DNA of 64,000 nt, from the NCBI RefSeq assembly GCF_004210375.1, contig NC_134830.1:4526001-4590000 (forward strand), in the 5' to 3' direction. A model generated the notes under the pieces. That model did not search any database, was not told the origin of the DNA, and saw nothing but the letters and a program-made list of their open reading frames with translations. Source of the DNA: Tachypleus tridentatus (lineage: Eukaryota; Arthropoda; Merostomata; Xiphosura; Limulidae). The position numbers were made by a program, and so were the translations under genes. Positions 36,642 through 49,700 of the stretch are shown here, piece after piece. The number at the start of each line of letters is the position of its first letter. Positions within the stretch are counted from its first letter, which is position 1.

Positions 36642-38879
36642 CAAAGAACAAATGTGACATGATAATTTACAAGTTAGGCTGTCTGTACATGACTTCATCA
36701 TGACAGTTCTAATATTACAATTCATGTTTTAAAATATACATGTATATATTTATCTACAAGATAAATCACTACAACTTAGGTCACTACAAGATGACCTACC
36801 CCAACAGTCTAGTTTAAACACTGACACAATTAGATGTCTATCACAGTTCTTCCCCTAACGTACCCAGCACAGATATATTTAACTTCATTCTAACACGTGG
36901 ATGGATGTTAAATGATATTACCATAACCCACCTGTTAATATCCTTACACTTCTATACAGAATTGTTTCTTTTTCACACTTTATGTAAAAATTCAACCATA
37001 GGATTACTTGAACCATAAAGATGATACAGGTTATGTTCACATTCCTTTAACACCAAAACAATAAACTCACAGAGGTGTGAAAAACAGACCAAGTGCTACA
37101 TTCACACCATAGTTAAATATATACAGACACCTACAGAAATTTCATTTTGTCTTCCTGGGACAATTCCTTGATAAAATAACCTATTTTTCCAGACAAATAA
37201 TCACGCAGTCTAGGTTAGCCACTTCTTCCAAGGACAAAAATGTCCCATATAAACCTTGTACATAACATAAAAAAACGTAGCTATTACTAATCATAATAAT
37301 CTATCATCTCATTTCTTCAATTATTTAAGGCTATTTTCTTGAAATTAAAAGTGAAATACCTAACAAGAAATATAAATAATTCCTACTCTTATCCACTATG
37401 TATTCTTGGAGACTTGCTAGATAACTTCTGTTGTAATTACAGAAAAACAAACTGAAGTGATACTACGGTATGATTATCAAACATTGCTTTTACCCCTTCA
37501 AATACGAAATAAATTTATTAGTGTTACAATTTTAAGACAATTACAATAGTTAAGTTTCATTTTCACAAACACTTTAATAACACATCTTTTCTCTTAAAGT
37601 GACCTACAGATTGTTTAGGTCTACTACATTCTTTATGTAAATGTTATAATTTGTATGGACATATTTTTATAACACCGACAATTCTCATGTAACACAGTTG
37701 CCCGTACTACCATCACAAAGCTTTTTACTTTAAAACATACACATTTTTGTAACTGTTCAGCTGAAGGCAAAATAGCACAACAAATGTTTTACACTATCAA
37801 AACTCAGTAAACTGTTATGTATATTCCACATTAATCATCAAATTTCACACTGGTCACCTTCAACTGTTTGTATATATAGTAAAACTGTCTGTTGCCAACA
37901 CTAACTATGAACTACTGACCAGAGAGAAGTAATGCAGCATGCTATCATCCATGTTAAGGGACTGACTGTCACTCAATACATCCACAGCTTAATGTGTGGT
38001 ATGATAACAATATCTTCCCCAATCTGAACCTAACTGTATACTACAGGATCAAACTCATGTTTTAAACTGTGGGTGTGTTAATTGTAGAACATATAGTGAC
38101 ACCAAATAGGGTAGCTGTTCAAAATTTATATTCACGATGTTTATATCTTTTATGAATAATAAACATAATCCATTTAAAAATAAATGTGATAACCTTGTTT
38201 AACCGAACATTCCAAAAAGAGGGTTAACAATGCTGATTTTACAAAAGTAATAAAACTTAGCATTGTCACACTATCAGACAAATGAATGTAATAATAACAT
38301 ACATGAATATTCATAGATTCTTGGTTATATGTGTCTAACTTCCTACATCTATCAGTAACAGATATCCAACTCCATATCACAGGTCAGAGTAAACTTCCTG
38401 AAGAAACTGACACAGTTGATATTTCATCAAAAAACAATGCAGTTTAAATTACTTAGTATCAAATCTCTCAGACAATTCAACTTTTTTAATTTGTAGTAGG
38501 AGAAATACTAATTAATTTTAAGATTTCATATAAATACTGGAAATAAATGACCTTATAAAACCAAAAATGTTGTATTTAATTATACAATCAACATTTTACT
38601 TTATGTTTTCTTCAAGAGCATTCACTAGAACATAAACTGAAACCAACAGTACAAATCTTCGACATCCTAAAACACCTGGTGTCCTTTATTGGCCCAACAT
38701 GGGTTTCCAACACAAATAACGTTTTAGCCACACTATCAGTTGTATGCTACAACCAACGAGGCACGTCTGCTCAATAACTTGTACATAATTTATAACCTCT
38801 AAACTGTTGAGTGTTGTACTGTCAGTTTCAGTTTGTGAAACATTGTCTAATAAAAAACCAGTCTGGTGTCATAAGGTCG

Positions 38880-38885
38880 TTTATT
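38880..38885 (-). promoter_or_regulatory. Proximal candidate polyadenylation signal for Rab4
   Basis: AATAAA on the - strand, about 255 nt downstream of the Rab4 stop codon at 39140. It is the first such hexamer I see after the stop. Confidence 0.4.
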
Positions 38886-39139
38886 TCTAGCATTAATATG
38901 TCTTCTATATACTGATATGCATACAGAAATTATAATAATAAGACTTCATATAGTTTTATGGAAATGATTATTCAGCTTTATACCAACACAAAGTACAAAC
39001 AAAGCCGTGACAATGTGACTAGTACAGCCCTGAGAGAAACTACAAGCAAAGTAGAATACAGAATGTAATAAAAGAAACTATTGCATTGTTATATCCAAAA
39101 TGTTAAATAACCAATCTTGTGGAAACTGAACACCTCAGT

Positions 39140-39249
39140 TTAGCAAGAACAATTTGGGTGTCGCTGCTGTTGATGTTGGCGGTTTAATCTCCGGAGAGAG
39201 ACATCCCCATATTGGATTCCTGAACCAACTCTTTCTGGATCAAGTTCTC
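39140..39249 (-). CDS. Rab4: Rab4 GTPase, last coding exon (C-terminal tail with CSC prenylation motif)
   Basis: Reading leftwards from 39249, after a TTTTTGCAG acceptor, 35 residues and a TAA. It begins [15 protein letters not shown], nearly identical to the Rab4 signature found just after the G domain. It then diverges into an Arg/Gln/His-rich tail and ends in C-S-C. CxC is a standard Rab geranylgeranylation motif for attachment to endosomal membranes. The exon completes the Gly codon split with the exon at 44776 (G|GA), so the splice is in phase. The tail lacks a Ser-Pro pair; in mammalian Rab4A a Ser-Pro site in this region is phosphorylated in mitosis. The final residues and the split codon make this assignment secure. 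Confidence 0.95.
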
Positions 39250-39713
39250 CTGCAAAAATCACAATATTTAGTTTATAATTGTACTCCAGATCTTAATAAA
39301 TTTCTTATCACCAAAAATAAAGACTCATTCTATGCGCTCTTTCAATATTGTACATGCTATATGATGCAAGTCTGATAACAGTTTGAGGATAAGCAAGCTA
39401 ATGCTAGAGAATAGTGTTACTAAAACAGTGTCCTTCACTGGCCCAGAACAGGATTACATAATGTACAATAACATTATTAGTTGTATGCTACAGCCACTGA
39501 GATGGTTTTTACATAATACCTTACATATATTTTATAGTTCTTTAAGTAACTGTCTCTCCACTTCCAGATACATATTTTGTAACTTTAAAATTCAAGAAGT
39601 CCTTCTCAAGTATGATGTAGATACTTTCTAAATCTTAACATCTCTCCTTGTACATGTTTATTCTGAAGAGAGTCATGTCATGTGATGTGCACTATTTAAA
39701 AACATCTTCAAAT
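39250..39713. other. Rab4 intron sequence 5' of the last exon, before the 52 bp array
   Basis: Non-repetitive except for the diverged direct repeat near 39415-39545. A + strand open frame at 39383-39631 has no recognisable domain and lies in the intron on the opposite strand. Confidence 0.5.
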
Positions 39714-42700
39714 GTACTACCATCAACATGGTTCACTCAATACAACATTTTACCAAGAACTGTTAATATTACCATCAACATGGTTCATTCAATACAACAT
39801 TTTACCAAGAACTGTTAATATTACCATCAACATGGTTCATTCAATACAACATTTTACCAAGAACTGTTAATATTACCATCAACATGATTCATTCAATACA
39901 ACATTTTACCAAGAACTGTTAATATTACCATCAGCGTGGTTCATTCAATGCAACATTTTATCAAGAACTGTTAATATTACCATCAACATGGTTCATTCAA
40001 TGCAACATTTTACCAAGAACTGTTAATATTACCATCAGCGTGGTTCATTCAACACAACATTTTACCAAGAACTGTTAATATTACCATCAACATGGTTTAT
40101 TCAATGCAACATTTTACCAAGAACTGTTAATATTACCATCAACATGGTTTATTCAATGCAACATTTTACCAAGAACTGTTAATATTACCATCAGCGTGGT
40201 TCATTCAATACAATATTTTACCAAGAACTGTTAATATTACCATCAGCGTGGTTCACTCAATACAACACTTTACCAAGAACTGTTAATATTACCATCAACG
40301 TGGTTCATTCAATACAATATTTTACCAAGAACTGTTAATATTACCATCAGCGTGGTTCATTCAATGCAACATTTTATCAAGAACTGTTAATATTACCATC
40401 AGCGTGGTTCATTCAATACAAGATTTTACCAAGAACTGTTAATATTACCATCAGCGTGGTTCATTCAATGCAACATTTTATCAAGAACTGTTAATATTAC
40501 CATCAACGTGGTTCATTCAATACAAGATTTTACCAAGAACTGTTAATATTACCATCAGCGTGGTTCATTCAATGCAACATTTTATCAAGAACTGTTAATA
40601 TTACCATCAACATGGTTCATTCAATACAACATTTTACCAAGAACTGTTAATATTACCATCAACATGGTTCATTCAATACAACATTTTACCAAGAACTGTT
40701 AATATTACCATCAACATGGTTCATTCAATAGAACATTTTACCAAGAACTGTTAATATTACCATCAACATGGTTCATTCAATGCAACATTTTACCAAGAAC
40801 TGTTAATATTACCATCAACATGGTTCATTCAATTCAACATTTTATCAAGAACTGTTAATATTACCATCAACATGGTTCATTCAATACAACATTTTACCAA
40901 GAACTGTTAATATTACCATCAACATGGTTCATTCAATGCAACATTTTACCAAGAACTGTTAATATTACCATCAACATGGTTCATTCAATTCAACATTTTA
41001 TCAAGAACTGTTAATATTACCATCAACATGGTTCATTCAATACAACATTTTACCAAGAACTGTTAATATTACCATCAACATGGTTCATTCAATACAACAT
41101 TTTACCAAGAACTGTTAATATTACCATCAACATGGTTCATTCAATGCAACATTTTACTAAGAATTGTTAATATTACCATCAACGTGGTTCATTCAATACA
41201 ATATTTTACCAAGAACTGTTAATATTACCATCAGCGTGGTTCATTCAATGCAACATTTTATCAAGAACTGTTAATATTACCATCAACGTGGTTCATTCAA
41301 TACAAGATTTTACCAAGAACTGTTAATATTACCATCAGCGTGGTTCATTCAATGCAACATTTTATCAAGAACTGTTAATATTACCATCAACTTGGTTCAT
41401 TCAATACAACATTTTACCAAGAACTGTTAATATTACCATCAACATGGTTCATTCAATAGAACATTTTACCAAGAACTGTTAATATTACCATCAACATGGC
41501 TCATTCAATACAACATTTTACCAAGAACTGTTAATATTACCATCAGCGTGGTTCATTCAATACAACATTTTATCAAGAACTGTTAATATTACCATCAATG
41601 TGGTTCATTCAATACAATATTTTACCAAGAACTGTTAATATTACCATCAGCGTGATTCATTCAATGCAACATTTTATCAAGAACTGTTAATATTACCATC
41701 AACATGGTTCATTCAATACAACATTTTACCAAGAACTGTTAATATTACCATCAACATGGTTCATTCAATACAACATTTTACCAAGAACTGTTAATATTAC
41801 CATCAACATGGTTCATTCAATACAACATTTTACCAAGAACTGTTAATATTACCATCAACATGGTTCATTCAATACAACATTTTACCAAGAACTGTTAATA
41901 TTACCATCAACATGGTTCATTCAATGCAACATTTTACCAAGAACTGTTAATATTACCATCAACATGGTTCATTCAATGCAACATTTTACCAAGAATTATT
42001 AATATTACCATCAACGTGGTTCATTCAATGCAACATTTTATCAAGAACTGTTAATATTACCATCAACGTGGTTCATTCAATGCAACATTTTATCAAGAAC
42101 TGTTAATATTACCATCAGCGTGGTTCATTCAATACAATATTTTACCAAGAACTGTTAATATTACCATCAGCGTGGTTCATTCAATGCAACATTTTATCAA
42201 GAACTGTTAATATTACCATCAGCGTGGTTCATTCAATACAATATTTTACCAAGAACTGTTAATATTACCATCAGCGTGGTTCATTCAATGCAACATTTTA
42301 TCAAGAACTGTTAATATTACCATCAGCGTGGTTCATTCAACACAACATTTTACCAAGAACTGTTAATATTACCATCAACGTGGTTCATTCAATATAATAT
42401 TTTACCAAGAACTGTTAATATTACCATCAGCGTGGTTCATTCAATGCAACATTTTATCAAGAACTGTTAATATTACCATCAACGTGGTTCATTCAATACA
42501 ATATTTTACCAAGAACTGTTAATATTACCATCAGGGTGGTTCATTCAATGCAACATTTTATCAAGAACTGTTAATATTACCATCAACGTGGTTCATTCAA
42601 TACAATATTTTACCAAGATCTGTTAATATTACCATCAGCGTGGTTCATTCAATGCAACATTTTATCAAGAACTGTTAATATTACCATCAATGTGGTTCAT

Positions 42701-44508
42701 TCAATACAATATTTTACCAAGAACTGTTAATATTACCATCAGCATGGTTCATTCAACACAACATTTTACCAAGAACTGTTAATATTACCATCAGCGTGGT
42801 TCATTCAATACAATATTTTACCAAGAACTGTTAATATTACCATCAGCGTGGTTCATTCAATGCAACATTTTATCAAGAACTGTTAATATTACCATCAGCA
42901 TGGTTCATTCAACACAACATTTTACCAAGAACTGTTAATATTACCATCAGCGTGGTTCATTCAATGCAACATTTTATCAAGAACTGTTAATATTACCATC
43001 AGCGTGGTTCATTCAATGCAACATTTTACCAAGAACTGTTAATATTACCATCAGCGTGGTTCATTCAATGCAACATTTTATCAAGAACTGTTAATATTAC
43101 CATCAGCGTGGTTCATTCAATGCAACATTTTATCAAGAACTGTTAATATTACCATCAACGTGGTTCATTCAATACAATATTTTACCAAGAACTGTTAATA
43201 TTACCATCAGCGTGGTTCATTCAATGCAACATTTTATCAAGAACTGTTAATATTACCATCAACGTGGTTCATTCAATACAATATTTTACCAAGAACTGTT
43301 AATATTACCATCAGCGTGGTTCATTCAATGCAACATTTTATCAAGAACTGTTAATATTACCATCAGCGTGGTTCATTCAACACAACATTTTACCAAGAAC
43401 TGTTAATATTACCATCAAGCGTGGTTCATTCAATACAATATTTTACCAAGAACTGTTAATATTACCATCAGCGTGGTTCATTCAATGCAACATTTTATCA
43501 AGAACTGTTAATATTACCATCAACGTGGTTCATTCAATACAATATTTTACCAAGAACTGTTAATATTACCATCAGGGTGGTTCATTCAATGCAACATTTT
43601 ATCAAGAACTGTTAATATTACCATCAACGTGGTTCATTCAATACAATATTTTACCAAGATCTGTTAATATTACCATCAGCGTGGTTCATTCAATGCAACA
43701 TTTTATCAAGAACTGTTAATATTACCATCAATGTGGTTCATTCAATACAATATTTTACCAAGAACTGTTAATATTACCATCAGCATGGTTCATTCAACAC
43801 AACATTTTACCAAGAACTGTTAATATTACCATCAGCGTGGTTCATTCAATACAATATTTTACCAAGAACTGTTAATATTACCATCAGCGTGGTTCATTCA
43901 ATGCAACATTTTATCAACAACTGTTAATATTACCATCAGCATGGTTCATTCAACACAACATTTTACCAAGAACTGTTAATATTACCGTCAACGTGGTTCA
44001 TTCAATACAATATTTTACCAAGAACTGTTAATATTACCATCAGCGTGGTTCATTCAATGCAACATTTTATCAACAACTGTTAATATTACCATCAGCATGG
44101 TTCATTCAACACAACATTTTACCAAGAACTGTTAATATTACCATCAGCGTGGTTCATTCAATACAATATTTTACCAAGAACTGTTAATATTACCATCAGC
44201 GTGGTTCATTCAATGCAACATTTTATCAACAACTGTTAATATTACCATCAGCATGGTTCATTCAACACAACATTTTACCAAGAACTGTTAATATTACCAT
44301 CAGCGTGGTTCATTCAATGCAACATTTTACCAAGAACTGTTAATATTACCATCAGCGTGGTTCATTCAATGCAACATTTTATCAAGAACTGTTAATATTA
44401 CCATCAGCATGGTTCATTCAACACAACATTTTACCAAGAACTGTTAATATTACCATGAGCGTGGTTCATTCAATGGAACATTTTATCAAGAACTGTTAAT
44501 ATTACCAT
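39714..44508. repeat. 4.8 kb minisatellite array, 52 bp unit, in a Rab4 intron
   Basis: About 92 copies of a 52 bp unit containing GGTTCATTCAAT, ACAACATTTTACCAAGAACT and GTTAATATTACCATCA. Two main variants, one with TGCAACATTTTATC and one with TACAATATTTTACC, alternate over much of 42100-44400, giving a 104 bp dimer. A longer repeat of about 1041 bp (20 units) is marked by the rare CCAAGATCTG at about 42614 and 43655 and the rare CATCAGGGTGG just before each. The array makes up about 87% of the 5526 bp intron between the exons at 44776 and 39249. The Rab4 sense strand has 11 G to 4 C per unit. Confidence 0.97.
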
Positions 44509-44775
44509 ATTTCCTTTTTATTGTTTTGTGATACCGTGGTCCATTTCATGCCAGCAATGTGTTACATCTGGTTTATAAAGTGTGAGGTTGTAAGCTGTAG
44601 AATATACACTAATGTTAGAAAATGTGTTGTTAAATTTGGCAGAACAGAAGATTTTCCAAGTTTACTATCTTTTAGTCAAGTGAATGAAAATGTAAGATGA
44701 GAAAACATATTTAAGCTAAACCAAAAGAAACATGAATTCTTACTAATGATTCTAAAGTGGACTTGTACATCTTAC

Positions 44776-44871
44776 CTATTTCAATTTTTGCTAATATTGA
44801 CTTGGCACACTTCAAAAAGGCTTCTTCCACATTTTCTCCTGTCAAAGCACTTGTTTCCAAAAAAATCAATT
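44776..44871 (-). CDS. Rab4: Rab4 GTPase, penultimate coding exon (G5 motif)
   Basis: Ninety-six bases between a TTTATTAG acceptor and a GTAAG donor. Translation gives [18 protein letters not shown] and then [18 protein letters not shown] is the G5 box that contacts the guanine base, and TGENVEEAF is the Rab4-type helix that follows. The first two bases complete a Glu codon begun in the exon at 46027, and the last base begins the Gly codon finished at 39249. The flanking introns are 1155 bp and 5526 bp. Confidence 0.96.
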
Positions 44872-45042
44872 CTAATAAAAACAAATTAGAAACATATACA
44901 GCTGTGGAGCCCTCCAGACAATTTCTACACAAATACAGATAATCTAGTTCATTGCTAACAAATTCATAATTAAATGTAAGAGTTTGAAATAATCAGAGAA
45001 TGATAAAGAAGTGTGTATAATTACAGGTGTGAGTATTGTATT
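44872..45042. other. Short unique Rab4 intron segment
   Basis: AT-rich intron sequence between the exon acceptor and the 59 bp array. A + strand open frame overlapping the exon (44757-44942) is only antisense to Rab4. Confidence 0.5.
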
Positions 45043-45706
45043 ACACAATCAACAGACTGCTTAAGTATATAATATAAATATACTTGAAAGTAACTCATTT
45101 ATACAGCCAATACACTGCTAAAGTAGGTAATACAAAGTTCTATATTTCAACAACCAAAAGACTGCTTAAAGTATGTAATACAAATTTAGGTGAATGTTTT
45201 GTATTTCAACAGTCAACAGATAGCTTAAGGTTTGAAGGATAAATACAGATGGAAGTTTGGTATTTCAACAGTCAACACACAGCAGTTTGTAGGACAAGTA
45301 CAGATGGAAGTTTGGTATTTCAACAGTCAACAGACAGCTTAAGGTTTGTAGGATAAATACAGATGGAAGTTTGGTATTTCAACAGTCAACAGACAGCTTA
45401 AGGTTTGTAGGATAAATACAGATGGAAGTTTTGTATTTCAACAATCAACAGATAGCTTAAGGTTTGTAGGATAAATACAGATGGAAGTTTGGTATTTCAA
45501 TAGTCAACAGACAGCTTAAGGTTTGTAGGATAAATACAGATGGAAGTTTGGTATTTCAACAGTCAACAGATAGCTTAAGGTTTGTAGGATAAATACAGAT
45601 GGAAGTTTGGTATTTCAACAGTCAACAGACAGCTTAAGGTTTGTAGGATAAATACAGATGGAAGTTTGGTATTTCAACAGTCAACAGACAGGTTAAGGTT
45701 TGTAAA
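45043..45706. repeat. ~59 bp minisatellite, about 10 copies, in a Rab4 intron
   Basis: The regular units (from about 45190) contain CAGATGGAAGTTTGGTATTT, CAACAGTCAACAGACAGC and TTAAGGTTTGTAGGATAAAT. Units at the left (45043-45190) are much more diverged (ACAATCAACAGACTGCTTAA, CAACCAAAAGACTGCTT), showing decay at one edge. The array fills over half of the 1155 bp intron. Confidence 0.92.
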
Positions 45707-46026
45707 GTGTAATAAAATCAGAAGATTTATAGTAAATAGATGCAATGAATTACAAAAATATTAGAGTAAAAAAAATGTGGTAAAATTATGAGAACACATT
45801 TTATCAGTTACCTGATAGTTTCAATGGTTTCAGCAATATACTGGCATTAATGGTTCTTTTTAAATACCAAACATGTAAACTTCACTTCTGTAGATAATAA
45901 TATCTGTGATATAATATCTTTCAGTAACTAACCTGAAAACAATTAGAATCTAAAGTGATTATTCTTTAACTAAACCAAAGTGGTTATTAAATGAGAAGAC
46001 TAAAAACAAACATTTAAAACACAAAC
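45707..46026. other. Unique Rab4 intron segment
   Basis: AT-rich. It starts with the donor GTTTGT immediately after the exon at 46027 on the - strand. Nothing else recognised. Confidence 0.5.
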
Positions 46027-46181
46027 CATTTTCTTGAGCAAACCGACTGGCTTCAAGAAAATTCACTTCACGGTCATCCTCCAGGTCCTTTTTGTTCCCA
46101 GCTAGAAGGATTATTATGTTAGGACTGGCTAAAGTTCTAGCATCAGTCAACCAGTTTGTCAAGGCATTGTAGGTTTCTCGG
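46027..46181 (-). CDS. Rab4: Rab4 GTPase, internal exon (G4 NKKD motif)
   Basis: A 155-base exon, acceptor ATTTGGCAG and donor GTTTGT. The protein reads [31 protein letters not shown] and [19 protein letters not shown] is the guanine-specifying G4 box. [14 protein letters not shown] and the EASRFAQEN helix match Rab4 better than Rab14 or Rab2. Rab4 controls fast recycling from early endosomes to the plasma membrane. The exon joins the one at 62062 through a split Ser codon (AG|C) and the one at 44776 through a split Glu codon. Confidence 0.97.
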
Positions 46182-46710
46182 CTGCCAAATAAAGTAGAAG
46201 AGAAGAAGATAGGTATGATAAGCCCACTGTAACATGTTTAGCATTAAAATAATTTTTTTTTTACTAAATTGCTAGGGTAATTTTGGCTGACCAATAAAAT
46301 CACTACACAAATAATTTGAAACAAGTATAAATGCTAGGCCTAGAATTAACTGTAAATCCAATTTGTTTTATTTAATAAGCTTAGATATAAATTTTACATG
46401 TGAATACCAGACTTTTTCATTTTTACATTTGGGTTTAATTAAATGATACAACTTATTTTTCACTTATATTTTGTTCTGTACAAGATATCACATAGTACTG
46501 ATAATTAACTTAAAATGACCGCTGGTCTCCACAAGTATTTGAGAACCACACCAGAATAATTAAACTTTTAATGGTTCTTATTTCACAACCACAACTATAC
46601 TCTTCTAACAATGGGCACCTAAATGCATAACCCATATACACAACGAAAAGGAACAAGCTAAAGCATAGCAAGTACAACTAAGAAATGAGATAGGCTGAGG
46701 ACTTGTGAAA
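46182..46710. other. Unique Rab4 intron segment before the 72 bp array
   Basis: AT-rich intron sequence with no recognisable element. The last bases before the array are normal unique sequence. Confidence 0.5.
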
Positions 46711-49700
46711 CTTGTAAATTAAACCCTAATGCTAGCTATGTCCCAACATATTCCACTTTGATGTTTGTCTTCAAGTTGTAGCTTGTGAAGTAATACCCTA
46801 ATGCTAGCTATGTCCCAACATATTCCACTTTGCTGTTTGTCTTCATGTTGTAGCTTGTGAAGTAATACCCTAATGCTAGCTATGTCCCAACATATTCCAC
46901 TTTGCTGTTTGTCTTCAAGTTGTAGCTTGTGAGTAATACCCTAATGCTAGCTATGTCCCAACATATTCCACTTTGCTGTTTGTCTTCAAGTTGTAGCTTG
47001 TGAATTAATACCCTAATGCTAGCTATGTTCCAACATATTCCACACTGCTGTTTGTCTTCAAGTTGTAGCTTGTGAAGTAATACCCTAATGCTAGCTATGT
47101 CCCAACATATTCCACTTTGCTGTTTGTCTTCAAGTTGTAGCTTGTGAGGTAATACCCTAATGCTAGCTATGTCCCAACATATTCCACTTTGCTGTTTGTC
47201 TTCAAGTTGTAGCTTGTTAAGTAATATGCTAATGCTAGCTATATCCCAACATATTCCACTTTGATGTTTGTCTTCAAGTTGTAGCTTGTAAATTAAACCC
47301 TAATGCTAGCTATGTCCCAACATAATCCACTTTCCTGTTTGTCTTCAGGTTGTAGCTTGTGAAGTAATATCCTAATGCTAGCTATGTTCCAACATATTCC
47401 ACTTTGCTGTTTGTCTTCAAGTTCTAGCTTGTGAATTAATACCCTAATGCTAGCTATGTCCCAACATATTCCACTTTGCTGTTTGTCTTCAAGTTGTAGC
47501 TTCTGAAGTAATACCCTAATGCTAGCTATGTCCCAACATATTCCACTTTGCTGTTTGTCTTCAAGTTGTAGCTTGTGAATTAATACCCTAATGATAGCTA
47601 TGTCCCAACATATTCCACTTTGCTGTTTGTCTTCAAGTTGTAGCTTGTGAATTAATACCCTAATGCTAGCTATGTTCCAACATATTCCACTTGGCTGTTT
47701 GTCTTCAAGTTCTAGCTTGTGAGTAATACCCTAATGCTAGCTATGTCCCAACATATTCCACTTTGCTGTTTGTCTTCAAGTTGTAGCTTGTGAAGTAATA
47801 CCCTAATGCTAGCTATGTCCCAACATATTCCACTTTGCTGTTTGTCTTCAAGTTGTAGCTTGTGAAGTAATACCCTAATGCTAGCTATGTCCCAACATAT
47901 TCCACTTTGCTGTTTGTCTTCAAGTTGTAGCTTGTGAAGTAATACACTAATGATAGCTATGTCCCAACATATTCCACTTTGATGTTTGTCTTCAAGTTGT
48001 AGCTTGTGAAGTAATACCCTAATGCTACATATGTCCCAACATATTCCACTTTGCTGTTTGTCTTCAAGTTGTAGCTTGTAAATTAAACCCTAATGCTAGC
48101 TATGTCCCAACATGTTCCACTTTGCTGTTTGTCTTCAAGTTGTAGCTTGTGAATTAATACCCTAATGCTAGCTATGTCCCAACATATTCCACTTTGATGT
48201 TTGTCTTCAAGTTGTAGCTTGTGAAGTAATACCCTAATGCTAGCTATGTCCCAACATATTCCACTTTGCTGTTTGTCTTCAAGTTGTAGCTTGTGAGTAA
48301 TACACTAATGCTAGCTATGTCCCAACATATTCCACTTTGCTGTTTGTCTTCAAGTTGTAGCTTGTGAGTAATACACTAATGCTAGCTATGTCCCAACATA
48401 TTCCACTTTGATGTTTGTCTTCAAGTTGTAGCTTGTGAAGTAATACCCTAATGCTAGCTATGTCCCAACATATTCCACTTTGCTGTTTGTCTTCAAGTTG
48501 TAGCTTGTGAAGTAATACCCTAATGCTAGCTATGTCCCAACATATTCCACTTTGCTGTTTGTCTTCAAGTTGTAGCTTGTGAAGTAATACACTAATGCTA
48601 GCTATGTCCCAACATATTCCACTTTGCTGTTTGTCTTCAAGTTGTAGCTTGTGAAGTAATACCCTAATGCTAGCTATGTCCCAACATATTCCACTTTGAT
48701 GTTTGTCTTCAAGTTGTAGCTTGTGAAGTAATACCCTAATGCTAGCTATGTCCCAACATATTCCACTTTGCTGTTTGTCTTCAAGTTGTAGCTTGTGAAG
48801 TAATACCCTAATGCTAGCTATGTCCCAACATATTCCACTTTGCTGTTTGTCTTCAAGTTGTAGCTTGTGAAGTAATACCCTAATGCTAGCTATGTCCCAA
48901 CATATTCCACTTTGCTGTTTGTCTTCAAGTTGTAGCTTGTGAAGTAATACACTAATGCTAGCTATGTCCCAACATATTCCACTTTGCTGTTTGTCTTCAA
49001 GTTGTAGCTTGTAAAGTAATACCCTAATGCTAGCTATGTCCCAACATATTCCACTTTGATGTTTGTCTTCAAGTTGTAGCTTGTGAGTAATACCCTAATG
49101 CTAGCTATGTCCCAACATATTCCACTTTGCTGTTTGTCTTCAAGTTGTAGCTTGTGAAGTAATACCCTAATGCTAGCTATGTCCCAACATATTCCACTTT
49201 GCTGTTTGTCTTCAAGTTGTAGCTTGTGAAGTAATACCCTAATGCTAGCTATGTCCCAACATATTCCACTTTGCTGTTTGTCTTCAAGTTGTAGCTTGTG
49301 AAGTAATACACTAATGCTAGCTATGTCCCAACATATTCCACTTTGCTGTTTGTCTTCAAGTTGTAGCTTGTGAAGTAATACACTAATGCTAGCTATGTCC
49401 CAACATATTCCACTTTGCTGTTTGTCTTCAAGTTGTAGCTTGTGAAGTAATACCCTAATGCTAGCTATGTCCCAACATATTCCACTTTGCTGTTTGTCTT
49501 CAAGTTGTAGCTTGTGAAGTAATACCCTAATGCTAGCTATGTCCCAACATATTCCACTTTGCTGTTTGTCTTCAAGTTGTAGCTTGTGAAGTAATACCCT
49601 AATGCTAGCTATGTCCCAACATATTCCACTTTGCTGTTTGTCTTCAAGTTGTAGCTTGTAAAGTAATACCCTAATGCTAGCTATGTCCCAACATATTCCA

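Larger units (their letters stand above)
36263..39139 (-). other. Rab4 3' flank, possibly a long 3' UTR
   Basis: No coding exon recognised. Short open frames (for example on the - strand near 38174-38380) have no domain. A possible tRNA-like head (GGCTAGGTGGTGTAATTC near 36325) is too short to call a SINE. Confidence 0.4.
38675..39505 (+). repeat. Pair of diverged direct repeats flanking the last Rab4 exon
   Basis: Two stretches about 740 bp apart, at about 38675-38800 and 39415-39545, share TGTCCTT..TGGCCCA and AGTTGTATGCTACA.CCA..GAG in the same order, plus an AT-rich continuation (ACATAATTTATA versus ACATATATTTTATA). They lie either side of the exon at 39140-39249. They may be two copies of a short dispersed element; I do not recognise the family. 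Confidence 0.5.

Noticed and set aside
39154..39375. 73-codon + strand frame
   Set aside because: It is antisense to the last Rab4 exon, whose - strand reading is strongly conserved.
39714..44508. TAATATTAC in nearly every 52 bp unit, identical to the nick-site nonanucleotide of rolling-circle ssDNA virus origins
   Set aside because: No flanking stem places it in a hairpin loop, no Rep-like gene is nearby, and a 9-mer of this AT-rich type is easily amplified by chance with the unit.
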